Made by a program: the position numbers and the translations under genes
Origin: Pictodentalium vernedei
Taxonomy: Eukaryota; Mollusca; Scaphopoda; Dentaliida; Dentaliidae
Reading direction: 5' to 3'
Assembly (NCBI GenBank): GCA_031216915.1
Contig: CM062296.1
Coordinates: 58,464,584-58,528,583 of the forward strand
DNA length: 64,000 nt
Notes under the pieces: generated by a model
The model's input: the letters and a program-made list of their open reading frames with translations, nothing else
Told to the model about the DNA's origin: nothing
Database searches by the model: none
Shown: positions 47,306 to 59,311 of the stretch, piece after piece
Layout of the letters: the number at the start of each line of letters is the position of its first letter
Numbering within the stretch: the stretch's first letter is position 1

Positions 47306-47520
47306 AGATGTTAATTTTCCGCATGGATTAGTGTTGCTGTAGATGGGAATTATATAGAACAGGTGTGTAATAAATTAGTGAAATAGGTATGAAATGAAAA
47401 CCAAATTCAAACGCGAGGAACATTTACTTATTTTTAATTTTTTCTGAATTTATATTACATATTTTAACATTGTGCGGTATTCTCATTCAATAACCAGACC
47501 TTGATAGGGTTACAATACAT

Positions 47521-47653
47521 TTATTATTATTTATTTAATGGTGTTTAAGGTCACATACTTATGCACAATGGCTAATCATGGCCGTGACAGTTTTTCGGGT
47601 GGAGGAAGCTGGAGTAGCTGGACAGAACCACCGAGCAACGACGAGCAGCTGCC
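47521..47653 (-). mobile_element. 5'-truncated SINE with 15-bp target duplication (S12)
   Basis: Only the 3' third of the SINE is present, with its AATAAATAAT-type tail at the low-coordinate end. A perfect 15-bp target duplication AGGGTTACAATACAT lies at 47506-47520 and 47654-47668. This is direct evidence of LINE-type retrotransposition with 5' truncation. Confidence 0.93.
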
Positions 47654-47791
47654 AGGGTTACAATACATAATTGCCGACAATCCCGCTATCTTACCCCCAC
47701 CAGCACAATCTCATAATAAAAGACGTCTGGTACACGTGTCTTACCACTTGAATTTAGCTCCTATTTGACTGACTTTTTCGAGTCATACTTA

Positions 47792-48105
47792 CAGTTAAAA
47801 CTAGAAGTCCTGTCATGGAATGCGCACAAATAGCACGTTGATCTGCGCGTTAATGTACGCGTTATGGCCACAGTAAAGCTATCAAATTATGTTCATATGG
47901 CCTGTGCACAAGCAATGTTTCAGCCAATGGACCTCCGGGTAACCCGGAGGTCCATTGGCAGAAGCATTGCATGTGTTTGCTATGAGTAACCAGGAGAAAC
48001 TGCCGCGCTTTAGATGCCATTCGATATGGCAATTGCGCGCAATTCCAACGCGTAATTAAGCCTAGATAAGCGCACTATTCGTGACAGGCCTTCTAGTTTT
48101 AACTG
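47792..48105 (-). mobile_element. 314-bp palindromic MITE (M9)
   Basis: Full length, reverse orientation, TA on both sides. Confidence 0.94.
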
Positions 48106-48829
48106 TACGTTTAAAGAACTTCAGAAAACGTTTTTTTGACTCTTATCTTCTTTCCTGCACATCAAAAAGGTTGAAGCTTTGACTGGTGGCGGAACACGTA
48201 GTCGAAATCTGACCACAAATGCCGTCGAATAATATTCCTGCTTTGCCGTCATGTGGCACAATTTAGTTTTCAACTACTGAGCACGCCCCTGGGTTTTCGT
48301 ATATCCGTAAAAGGAGAAAAATAGTGGACAACGTCTTTTCGTTGGTCACGTATATTTGTTACAACGTTTTGACTAGCAATATACTGTGGAATTCATGCCC
48401 TGTATCAGGTATCACCACACTCAATACGGACTTATAGTAACTTTGGATCTATACTGGTGTATAACTGAAAAGGGTTAACGCCTTACATGCTACTGGTGGA
48501 TATTCCTGCCAATACACAATATCTCTTACCACAGAAATAAGTATAATCTGGGTACATTTAACCAAATGTCTCATCTGCAAATTTTATGAAATTTTGAACC
48601 AATTACTTCTTTAGTCAAATTTAGATAAATGTTCAACAAATCCAGTCATGGCTGCTTTACAGCAGCCATGACTGGATTTGATGAAATATATTTAAAAAAT
48701 ACTCAGCGTGTTGAGAGTTAAATTAAATGCTCATAAAGAATTATACCTTATTGCACACGTGGGAGCAAATAAATAAATAAATATCAGAGAAATAATAATA
48801 ACAGTTTGATGTTATGTTGCCTTTGTCAA
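48106..48829. other. Spacer with one perfect hairpin
   Basis: No gene is recognised. At 48638-48679 the 19-bp arms AAATCCAGTCATGGCTGCT and complement flank the loop TTAC. Confidence 0.6.
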
Positions 48830-51800
48830 TGAGGTGATATTTTCGGGTATATTTTTCAATGAGGTGATATTTTCTGATATATTTTTCAAAGAGGTGATAT
48901 TTTCTGATACATTTGTCAATGACGTTGTATTTTCTGGTATATTTTTCAATGAGGTGATATTTTCAGGTATATTTTTCAATGAGGTGATATTTTCTGATAT
49001 ATTTGTCAATGAGGTGATATTTGCTGGTATATTTGTCAATGAGGTGATACTTTCAGGTATAGTTTTCAATGAGGTGATATTGTCTGATATATTTGTCAAT
49101 GAGGTGATATTTTCTGGTATATTTGTCAATGAAGTGGTATTGTCAGGTATATTTTTCAATGAGGTGATATTTTCAGATATATTTGTCAACGAGGTGATAT
49201 TTTCTGATATATTTGTCAATGAGGTGATATTTTCTGATATATTTGTCAATGAGGTGATATTTTCTGATATATTTGTCAATGAGGTGATATTTTCTGATAT
49301 ATTTGTCAACTAGGTGATATTTTCTGATATATTCGTCAATGAGGTGATATTTTCAAGTATATTTGTCAATGAGGTGATATTGTCTGATATATTTGTCAAT
49401 GAGGTGATATTGTCTGATATATTTGTCAATGAGGTGATATTTTCAGGTATATTTGTCAATGAGGTGATATTTTCAGGTATATTTTTCAATGAAGTGATAT
49501 TTTCTGATATATTTGTCAATGAGGTGATATTGTCTGATATATTTGTCAATGAGGTGATATTTTCTGATATTTTTGTCAATGAGGTGATATTTTCTGATAT
49601 ATTTGTCAATGAGGTGATATTTTCTGGTACATTTGTCAATGAGGTGATACTTTCAGGTATATTTTTCAATGAGGTGATATTGTCTGATATATTTGTCAAT
49701 GAGGTAATATTTTCTGGTATATTTGTCAAGGAAGTGGTATTTTCAGGTATATTTTTCAATGAGGTGATATTTACTGATATATTTGTCAATGAGGTGATAT
49801 TTTCTGATACATTTGTTAATGAGATGATATTTTCAGGTATATTTATCAGTGAGGTGATATTTTCAGGTATATTTTTCAATGAGGTGATATTTTCTGATAT
49901 ATTTGTCAATGAGGTGATATTTTCAGGTATATTTGTCAATGAGGTGATATTTTGAGGTATATTTTTCAATGAGGTGATATTTTCTGATATATTTGTCAAT
50001 GAGGTGATATTTTCAGGTACTGTTGTCAATGAGGTGATATTTTCAGGTGTTTTTTGCAATGAGGTGATATTTTCTGGTATATTTGTCAATGAGGTGGTAT
50101 TTTCAGGTATAGTTTTCAATGAGGTGATATTTTTTGATATACTTGTCAATGAGGTGATATTTTCTGGTACATTTGTCAATGAGGTGATATTTTCGGGTAT
50201 ATTTTTCAATGAGGTGATATTTTCTGATATATTTTTCAATGAGGTGATATTTTCTGATATATTTGTCAATGAGGTGATATATTCTGATATATTTGTCAAC
50301 GAGGTGATATTTGCTGGTATATTTTTCAATGAGGTGATATTTCCAGGTATATTTTTCCATGAGGTGATATTTTCTGATATATTTGTCAATGAGGTGATAT
50401 TTTCTGGCATATTTGTTAATGGGGTGGTATTTTCAGGTATATTATTCAATGAGGTGATATTTTCAGATATATTTTTCAATGAGGTGACATTTTCTGATAT
50501 ATATGTCAATGAGGTGATATTTTCTGGTATATTTGTCAATGAGGTGATATTTTCAGGTATATTTGTCAATGAGGGGGTATTTTCAGGTATATTTTTCAAT
50601 GAGGTGATATATTTTTATATATTTGTCAATGAGGTGATATTTTCTGGTATATTTGTCAATGAGGTGATATTTCATGGTATATTTTTCAATGAGGTGAAAT
50701 TAGCCTATATATTTTTCAATGAGTTGATATTTTCTGATATATTTGTCAATGAGTTGATATTTTCTGGTATATTTTTCAATGAGGTGGTATTTTCAGGTAT
50801 ATTTTTCAATGAGGTGATATTTTCTGATATATTTGTCAATGAGGTGATATTTTCTGGTATATTTTTCAATGAGGTGGTATTTTTAAGTATATTTTTCAAT
50901 GAGGTGATATTTTCTGATATATTTGCCAATGAGGTGATATTTTCTAGTACATTTGTCAATGAGTTGGTATTTTCAGATATATTTTTCAATGAGGTGATAT
51001 TTTCTGGTGTATTTGTCAATGAGGTTATATTTTCAGGTATATTTGTCAATGAGGTGGTATTTTCAGGTATATTTTTCAATGAGGTGATATTTTTTGATGT
51101 ATTTGTCAATGAGGTGATATTTTCTGGTATATTTGTCAATGAGGTGATATTTTCTGGTATATTTTTCAATGAGGTGATATTTTCAGATATATTTTTCAAT
51201 GAGGTGATATTTTCTGATATAATTGTGAATGAGGTGATTTTTTCCGGTATATTTGTCAATGAGGTGATATTTTCTGGTATATTTTTCAATGAGGTGGTAT
51301 TTTCAAGTATATTTTTCAATGAGGTGATATTTTCTGATATATTTGTCAATGAGGTGATATTTTCTGGTATATTTGTCAATGAGGTGATATATTCTGGTAT
51401 ATTTGTCAATGAAGTGGTATTTTCAGGTATATTTTTCAATGAGGTGATATTTTCTGATATATTTGTCAATGAGGTGATATTTTCTGATATATTTGTTAAT
51501 GAGGTGATATTTTCAGGTATATTTTTCAGTGAGGTGATATTTTCAGGTATATTTTTCAATGAGGTGATATTTTCTGATATATTTGTCAATGAGGTGATAT
51601 TTTCAGGTATATTTGTCAATGAGGTGATATTTTCAGGTATATTTTTCAATGAGGTGATATTTTCTGATATATTTGTCAATGAGGTGATATTTTCAGGTAC
51701 AGTTGTCAATGAGGTGATATTTTCAGGTGTTTTTTTTCAATGAGGTGATATTTTCTGGTATATTTGTCAATGAGGTGATATTTTCTGGTATATTTGTCAA

Positions 51801-51974
51801 TGAGGTGATATTTACTGGTATATTTTTCAATGAGGTGATATTTTCTGGTATATTTTTCAATGAGGTGATATTTTCTGGTATATTTGTCAATGAGGTGGTA
51901 TTTTCTGGTATATTTGTCAATGATGTGATATTTTCTTGTATATTTTTCAATGAGGTTGTATTTTCTGGTATATT
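48830..51974 (+). repeat. 30-bp minisatellite, about 105 units
   Basis: The unit GAGGTGATATTTTCTGATAT followed by ATTTGTCAAT repeats without a single insertion or deletion from about 48841 to 51730, and then shifts by one base. Substitutions cluster at a few positions: CTGAT, CAGGT or CTGGT in the middle, and TTTGTC or TTTTTC. Because 30 is a multiple of three, one plus frame (E-V-I-F-S-[DG]-I-F-[VF]-N) and two minus frames (N-I-T-S-L-[TK]-N-I-[SP]-E and a Y/K/H-rich one) are largely open. The plus frame is broken by stops near 49313 and 49953 and by the shift near 51730. No start, splice or flanking coding signal supports expression. Confidence 0.96.
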
Positions 51975-53578
51975 ATTAGAGTTCTCAGATTTCTTCGAGA
52001 CTGCGCCCCTCTCTTCCTATGTTTACTATCCAGTTTTGGGTTACGAATGGTCTGATTTAGTGCAAATGGCAATAATATAAGGTTCATAACACAGACTTAA
52101 TACCGAATTTGTAATTTAGTCTCCTAAGTACGTATTAATAGCACTTTGGCCTTGGTTACCCCTGTTTTACCAACTGCCTCCCTATTTCTAAGCTTCTTCT
52201 CTCCTCCCAACACTCAAAGGCGAACTGCTTGATGACATCCCTGGCCCCACTCTTCCCAATCTCTCCGATTAGCATATTAACCCTCTCCTTTGAGTCGCCC
52301 CCTATCCAGATGTCCTTCATTCTCCTATCCCACTTCCCCATTATACTCCCAGTGAATCTTGTTCTTTTAAACTGGTATTTTGGGCATTCTAGAAGAAAGT
52401 GTTCCAGGGTCTCCACCACGCCCAAATTGCACATCTGGCAATCGTTTTCACTGTTTTTCCCAATTTTTCCCCTCAGTTCCAGGGACCGCGACCTCAGCTT
52501 GAACAACAGTGACCCCCCAAAGGTGCCATCAAGGTACTCTTCAAAACCAGGCTTCTCTTTATCACGCAGGCCACCCAAAGATCTATTTTATTTGACCGCC
52601 TCTCGCCAATTACGGTTACAATCCTCCATGACCCTTTCTCTGACGATCTTTTTACCCTGGTTTGCCCCAACGTCCAATGAGTAGTTCTCTACTAGCTCCA
52701 TCACTTGGACCATCCACAGGTACAACTTTGCTCTTGCTTTCATTAAGTTCGAGTCTCCATTTGCTTCCATATTTCCCAACAAACCTCAGCATCATCGCTA
52801 GCCTCTCTTCGCTTTCTGACACTAGTACCATATCCTCTGCAAAAAATAGCCCTGGGATCTTCAAGTCCCCAACTGCAACCCCCTCGTCGCTATGCAGGAG
52901 TTCATCTCCTAAACCTTTGATGTACAATGCAAAAAGAATTGGCGAAAGGATATACCCCTGTTATAGGCCAATCTCCATATGCACACGTTTTGTTGTAATG
53001 TTTCCCAGGCTAACTTCACTCTGTACTTCTTTATATATTGCTTTCATAATTCCAACAAACTCGCCTCCCAAGCCCAGAGCATCAAGCTTGCGCCACATAC
53101 CCTCTCTCCATAGAATATAGTATGCCTTTTTAACATCCAAAAAGGCCATAAACATATTTTTTTCTTTTTTGCTTTCGCGGATTCTATCATTTGGGAATGC
53201 TTGAAAAGATGGTCAGTGATTCTCCTTCCCTTCCTGAAGCCATTCTGGATTTCTCCCAAAAAACCCTTCTCTTCAATCACCTACTATAGTCTCACATGCA
53301 GGACTTTACAGAAAACTTTTCCAACGTTGCTACTGACAGAGATCCCTCGATAGTTATCCAAAACGTCTTTTTCCCCCTTTTGTGAATAAATGTCACTTTA
53401 CTTTCCCTCCACTACTTTGGGAGCTCTTGTTTTTCTATGGCTAAATTGAATAGGGCAGTTAGGCTTTCCAAGAGTTCATCTCCCCCTTTTTGATTAACTC
53501 GTTAGGAATTGCATCCACCCCTCCCACTTTTCCATTCCTTAATTTTGAGATCATCCTTCGCACCTCCTCCGTTTTGAT
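51975..53578 (-). pseudogene. APE-type LINE, 3' half (reverse transcriptase and C-terminal zinc motif), broken
   Basis: Read leftward from 53578, this continues the protein begun at 60412-59550. It has an RT segment with DVKKAYYILWREG (about 53140-53100), a palm-like FAEDMVL (about 52840) where FADD is usual, and a C-terminal CQMC...H...C zinc-type motif (about 52440-52390). The frame ends at 52156, and about 180 bases of 3' UTR run to the minisatellite. Several frameshifts and stops break it between 53500 and 52960 and again near 52650-52580. It once copied its RNA at a nicked target by target-primed reverse transcription. It is now inactive. The subfamily is not determined. Confidence 0.82.
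53532..53578 (+). repeat. 47-bp direct repeat, left flank of the BEL/Pao element
   Basis: Identical over 47 bases to 59550-59596. It begins CCATTCCTTAATTTTGAGA and ends CCTCCGTTTTGAT. It is LINE coding sequence (minus strand) immediately outside the 5' LTR. Confidence 0.95.
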
Positions 53579-53816
53579 TGGGGGTTGTTTTGGTGACAGC
53601 TGTATTAATTTGGAACACAGCTGTATAGTGACGCCAAGTGAACATTATTGTGTCATGTAATGAATAGAGTGCACTCAACTGGAAAAAGTCCCATTGATTA
53701 ACTGTGTGAAAAGTCAGTGTGTTAGAAAGTTTTCAAGTGGACAAGTTCTATAGAGAGTTTTCTGTGTTCTCCTTCCCTTCAAAATTAAAGAGAAAATGTT
53801 GTGAGTTTCCATTACA
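53579..53816 (+). repeat. 5' LTR of the BEL/Pao element
   Basis: 238 bp, starting TGGGGGTTGTTTTGG and ending TTTCCATTACA. It differs from the 3' LTR at three sites (GACGCC/GACTCC, AGTGAAC/AGTAAAC, AAGTGGAC/AAGTGAAC). The promoter and polyadenylation site should lie here but cannot be placed precisely. An inner TGTTTTGG start at 53586 is an alternative boundary. Confidence 0.93.
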
Positions 53817-53840
53817 TTTGGTCCCTCGAAGCAACTTAAG

Positions 53841-54578
53841 ATGAATAAGGAAGATTCTAAAGAATTTGCCACACTTACAAGAAAAAGGACAGCCATCAAA
53901 GGACATGTTACAAGAATTATTAATGAAGCTGACATACTTCTTGAGCAGGCAACTCCTGATTACAAAGAGTTACAAATTTTAGTGTCACAGATAGAAAAAC
54001 GTGCAGATACATTATCAAGCTTAAATGACTCAATATTATCACTAATCACTGATGATGATCAGTTCAAACTTGAAGCAGATGCGGCTGATGATAATATGCG
54101 AAAAATAGAGAGAGCTCAACTGACGTATCAAATGGCCATCCGCGATAATGCAAAAACTCGCCAAAAAGTAGACACAAATTCAATTCACGATGTTAAACTC
54201 TCTTCCAAACATGCTAAACTTCCAAAACTGGTTCTTCCAAGCTTCAGTGGAGAAATTATGGAATGGCAAACATTCTGGGACTCTTTTATTGCGGCAATTC
54301 ATTCTGTACCAGATTCTGAACTACAAAAAGTTCAGCATCTTCGTTCTCTATTGAAAGGGCAAGCCTTGTCATGTATCAATGGTTTAACACTTACAAATGA
54401 CAATTACATACAAGCTGTTGACATCTTACAACAACGTTATGGTCAAAAACACAAAATAATAAATGCACATCTCCATGCATTAACGTCATTGCATCCTCCA
54501 CAGAACAATATTCATAGTTTAACCAAGTTCCGCGATGAACTTGAATCTCATGTGAGATCACTAGATGTCATACAGTGA
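53841..54578 (+). pseudogene. BEL/Pao gag-like N-terminal part
   Basis: It opens with ATG shortly after the primer-binding site and runs 245 codons. Residues 1-110 are charged and probably helical. Residues 127-150 contain LPKLVLPSFSGEIMEWQTFW, typical of the DUF1759 gag region of Pao-type elements that forms the particle shell. It ends at a TGA (54576-54578), where the family normally continues. The homologous continuation is in the +1 frame and is itself interrupted by a TAA at 54589-54591. The break therefore looks like a one-base loss plus a nonsense change. Confidence 0.88.
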
Positions 54579-54591
54579 CATGTTATCATAA

Positions 54592-56070
54592 TTGATTAAG
54601 CAGAAATTGCCATCTACAGTTCGGGGCAACATTGTTCGTCAGCATGGTAACAAACACTTCAGTTTAAGAGAAATTCGTGAATTCTTGAGATTGGAAGTGG
54701 AAATTCTTGAAGTCGGTGAAGATGAACACTTTCTCGAACCTACTGTAGCAACAATGATAACGAATGCTTCTGGAAATTTGTTACAACCTGCTACTGAGCG
54801 TCAAACGAACATGAAAATTAAACTCGCAAACTGTGTTTACTGTACAAGCCAAACACATCAGTCATTATCGTGTCCCACTGTGAATGAATTAAATGATCGA
54901 CTTAGTATTGTTCGTCAAAAGAATCTGTGTTTTAACTGTCTGTCAAACACTCATAGGGCTTCTGAGTGTATATCTAAATTCAGATGTCGAAACTGTAAAC
55001 GTAAACACCATACGAGTTTGTGTGATCGAAATAAACCTGCAAACACTCAACATCAGTCAGAACAAGCAGAAACTGCCTCTCCAATGGTAGTAAGTTCAGA
55101 ACAAAGTTCAGAGCCACATATGTCCTTTCATTGCAATGTCAATTCATCAAACATTAATTCAGTTCTAAATGTTCGAAAGGTAAATGACATTCCAAGTCAT
55201 AACACTGTGTCATTTTCTTCATCATTACTAAAAACTGCATTTGCTGAGATTAGTTCTCCTCTGTGTTCCATCAGCGTAAACATGCTATTTGATGATGGAT
55301 CCCAGTGTTCATTCATTTCACAAAGATGCGCTGATAAACTTCAACTTGTACCCATGGACAAAAGGGAGATAAATCTATCAGCATTTGGTGCAGAAAAACA
55401 TCACACAAGATTTCTTGATGTAGTGAAACTTGACTTACTATGTGACAATGAAACAGTTGAACTTAAGTTACTAGTTGTTCCACAGATCTCTACGCCACTG
55501 AACATCAGTAATTATAGTGAAGTTTCAAAGTATCCTCATTTATCTGGACTCAAATTAGCTCATCCAGTTGCTAATGTTTCATCATTTATCATTGATATAC
55601 TTGTTGGTGCGGACCAATACTATAATATAGTGGAGGGAACACAAATTCGTGGAGAAACTGGTCCAATCGCTGTACAATCTAAACTGGGCTACTTGCTTGC
55701 TGGACCACTTGAAGCGAACAATACATTGAATGCTCAAGCAAACATGTTGAACATTTTCACAGACCACTGCATCGAAGATTCTGATTTAGAAAAGTTCTGG
55801 AATTTAGAATCCATGGGAATAGAGCCTCCAGTTGAATCGAAAGACTCTAGTGAGTTGTTAGAAACGTACTGTAATGCTATTGTGCATGATGGCATATCAT
55901 ATGTTGCTCCATTACCTTGGTGTAATGAACATAATGCTTTACCGACAAACTTTACAATTGCATGTGCTAGAACAAGATCTATGGCACATCGGCTTGCAAA
56001 ACAGCCTACGCTTCTGGCGACATATGATAAACTCATAAAAGAACAATTATCCAGAGATTTATTGAAATAG
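54592..56070 (+). pseudogene. BEL/Pao zinc-knuckle and aspartic protease segment
   Basis: 492 open codons. The left edge is simply the codon after a stop, so it is not a true start. Cysteine/histidine knuckle motifs lie near residues 81-94, 113-126 (C-x2-C-x4-H-x4-C) and 132-144. A DUF1758-like aspartic protease follows near 225-245 with FDDGSQ at the active-site position, where D-S-G is more usual. The C-terminal part leads towards RT (EKFWNLESMGIE near 400). The frame ends at 56068-56070 because of a shift. The RT continues in another frame that is already open around 56046. Confidence 0.88.
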
Positions 56071-57959
56071 TTGATCGTGAAAATGACAATTCTGATGTAT
56101 CAGGGAAATGTCATTACATACCCCATCATCCTGTGTTTAAAGAATCTTCTACAACACCTATGCGGATAGTATATGACTGTAGTTGCACACGTGATAAATT
56201 TTCTCCTAGTCTCAATGATTGTTTGCTTACAGGTCCTGCTCTACAAAATGACATTTTTTCTATACTCATAAGATTCAGACTGTATAAATATGCTGTTGTT
56301 TCTGATGTGGAGAAAGCTTTCTTGCACGTAAGACTAGCCAATCAAGACAAAGACTTTACACGTTTTTTGTGGTTATCTGATCCCAACAATCCAAGTTCTG
56401 ACTTTGATACTTATCGTTTCAATGTTGTATTATTTGGAGCCAAATCTTCACCTTTCATCTTGAATGCAACTATTCTAAAGCACCTGTTGACAAGTCCGTC
56501 CGGTGTGTCTCGGCATTTGTTACAAAATGTTTATGTTGACAATTTTTTATCTAGTCTTCGAACTGAATGTGAACTGGTTGAATACTATAAGCAGACTCGT
56601 GCTGTCATGCTGAAGGGTAACTTCAATGTTCGTTCGTGGTCATCAAACTCCAATGAACTGTGTATCACTGCAAACCGTGACAATGTTTTGAATTTGGACA
56701 CAACTGTTTCAGTTTTAGGACTGAAATGGAACACCAAAAATGACACTATTGAATTTCCTATGAAATCTATGAAGAGTGGCATGTTAACTACTAAAAGAGA
56801 AATTCTGAGTGACACATGCAGTGTATTTGACCCTTTAGGTTTCATTGCTCCTGTGACAGTTGTAGCAAAACTTTTCATACAAAAACTTTGGTCCGAAACT
56901 TTAGATTGGGATGAACCCCTCTCTCATGATTTATCAAATGAGTGGAACTTCATCAGCAATGATATACAACAAGCTTCAAAATTTACTTTCACACGTTCAA
57001 TGAATTGTGGAAACAAAACATTGAATAAGTTAGAGTTGCATGTGTTTACAGATGCAAGTACAAGAGCATATGGAACTGTAGCATACATAAAATTTGATGG
57101 GACATCTATACCACAATTCATAATGGCCAAAAGCAGAATAGCTCCCATAAAAACATTGACAGTGCCACAACTAGAACTCATGGGAGCTCTAATAGGCACT
57201 CGCCTAGCTTCACATATTCGGGAGAGTTTTGACTGCACAAATTTAATGAACATTCATTTTTGGACCGATAGTACAATCGTACTTTACTGGTTAAATTCAG
57301 TGAAAAAGTTACCAATGTTCGTATCCAATGGGGTAACTGAAATAAAATCATTAACAAATGCATATAAACATAGTTGGCATCACTGTTCTTCTGCTGATAA
57401 TCCAGCAGATTTGTTAAGCAGGGGATGTTCAGCTGAAACATTGTTTGATAATTCTTTGTGGTGGAATGGCCCAAAATGGCTGTGCAGCGGTGAACAGTGG
57501 CCAAAATTGTCAAAGGTTACTGATCTAGAAGATGTTGACAACAAACTCGTTAATGACATTACACAGTCACTTATGATAAAAAAAGACTCTATTCTTCAAC
57601 ATAACAGCTTATCTGAGCATGTGATTAATGAATCAAAGTTATCTTCATTTCTTAAACTGAGAAGCGTAACTGCTTATGTTCTTAGGTTTGTTTCCAATAT
57701 ACGAACACAGCAATCTGCTCATACACTGGGTCCTTTAACAATCAGTGAACTCAACAGTGCTGAACTGTATCTTATAAAACAGTCACAAAGCGATGTGTAT
57801 GCAAATATTTATGATATTCTAAAAAATAACACTTCAACTCGTTCACAACCTATGATCACTCAACTTCAGTTATTTGTGGATGACACCAGTGTGATTCGTA
57901 CTCGTGGTCGCATTGGGAATGCTGACATTAGTTATTCAACAAAATTTCCAGTCTTGTAA
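56046..57959 (+). pseudogene. BEL/Pao reverse transcriptase and RNase H segment
   Basis: The first ATG is at 56133, but homology begins upstream near 56046, so the segment is an internal part of pol. RT motifs include VVSDVEKAFLHV (catalytic D near residue 58 from that ATG) and YVDN (134-137), a BEL/Pao variant of YXDD. RNase H motifs follow: TDAST (D307), an E near 348, TDS (D379) and ADNPADLLSRG (D422). The enzyme copies element RNA into DNA and removes the RNA strand. An in-frame TAA (57957-57959) separates it from the integrase. Confidence 0.92.
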
Positions 57960-58811
57960 CCAACAAATCATCATCTAACAATTTTAATCATCAGATATTT
58001 TCATACATTGAGCCTTCATGCAGGTGTAAATCAAACTGTGTCAAATATTCGCCAGAAATTTTGGATTCCACGCATTCGACAGGTTGTTAAACGAGTTCTT
58101 AGGGAATGTGTACAGTGTATAAAGGTTATTGGGAAACCATATATAGCACCCATGCCACCACATCTGCCAAAGGACAGAGTGAGTGAAACCACACCCTTTA
58201 GTATAACGGGAGTAGATTTTGCTGGACCCTTAAACATTTGTGACTCGTCGTACAAAGCTTATATTTGTCTATTTACATGTACAGTAACTCGTGCTGTACA
58301 CCTTGAAGTGATTCCTGATTTGACAGCTCAAACATTTATAAACTGTTTTCGACGCTTTGTTGCAGGACGTGGTCTTCCCGCGAAAGTTATTTCTGACAAT
58401 GCAAGGACATTTACTGCTGCCGCAGAATTTTTAAAGGTGTTAATGTCCAATCCACAAGTAAATAGGGAACTGAGTGATAGAAATATAAAGTGGTCGTTCA
58501 TTCCTAAACGTGCACCATGGTATGGTGGCTTCTGGGAGAGACTTGTTGGAATTACTAAGACTTCATTAAAGAAGGTTCTAGGTTGCAAATGTGTCACTTA
58601 CAATGAGCTTATAACTGTTGTTACTGAAATTGAAGCATCTATCAATGATAGACCATTGACATTTATGTCATCGGATATTAAAGACATGAATCCCATAACA
58701 CCATCTTCTTTGATTCTCGGGAGGAATCTGTTGAATCTTCCACATGTCCAAAATGATGACGATGAACTGACTGATCCTGACTTTCTTAGCAACAATGGTC
58801 TCATTCGGTGA
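57960..58811 (+). pseudogene. BEL/Pao integrase segment
   Basis: Same frame as the RT part and directly after its stop. An HHCC-type zinc region spans the stop (histidines near 57970-58012, C-x2-C near residues 34-37 counted from 58008). The DDE core is visible: GVDFAG (D70), ISDNART (D130) and WYGGFWERLVG (E177). This enzyme would insert the DNA copy into the genome. An in-frame TGA at 58809-58811 ends it early. The flanking sequence continues open in the same frame. Confidence 0.92.
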
Positions 58812-59231
58812 GCAAAATTTCTTGACAGAATTCTAAGTAATATTTGGTCAAGATGGAAACATGATTATCTGCTTTCATTGAGGGAGCGTTATAATAAACA
58901 CAAAGATCTGTCGACTGCAGTCAAAATTGGTGATGTTGTTCAAATTCATGATGAGTGTCCACGTCTTAGATGGAAACTTGGAATAGTTACCGATTTACAT
59001 GTAGGGAAAGATGGTCATGTGCGATCAGTAACATTACTCACAAACAATGGCGTTACGAATCGTCCAATTATCAAACTGTTTCCACTGGAAATTCAAGCCG
59101 ATATACAAACTGATACAGTGTCAGAGGAAACTTCAAATGTGTCGAATTCAGACCATCTTTCATGTCGTCCAAAGCGTAAAGCTGCGCTTGAGGCATCAGA
59201 AAGAATAACCGATTTATTTGTCGATCAATAA
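58812..59231 (+). pseudogene. BEL/Pao pol C-terminal DUF5641-like tail
   Basis: Continues in frame after the TGA. It has KIGDVVQIHDECPRLRW and a RPIIKLFPLEI segment, the pattern of the DUF5641 domain that closes BEL/Pao integrases. The natural terminus appears to be the TAA at 59229-59231, 80 bases before the 3' LTR. Confidence 0.86.
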
Positions 59232-59311
59232 TTGAATAAGTACATTACTGTGATGTATATAAGTGTACAAAGTTCGACTGATTTAACATTTCGCCTCCCC
59301 CCGGAGGGTAT

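Noticed and set aside
48830..51974. CRISPR array
   Set aside because: The 30-bp repeats are contiguous without spacers and the sequence is eukaryotic.
48834..52080. Long open frames in the 30-bp minisatellite as annotated protein genes
   Set aside because: The period is a multiple of three, so openness in several frames and on both strands is expected. No start context, signal peptide, splice site or flanking coding sequence supports translation.
52229..53120. Plus-strand open frames at 52229-52684 and 52662-53120
   Set aside because: They are shadows of the minus-strand LINE reverse transcriptase.
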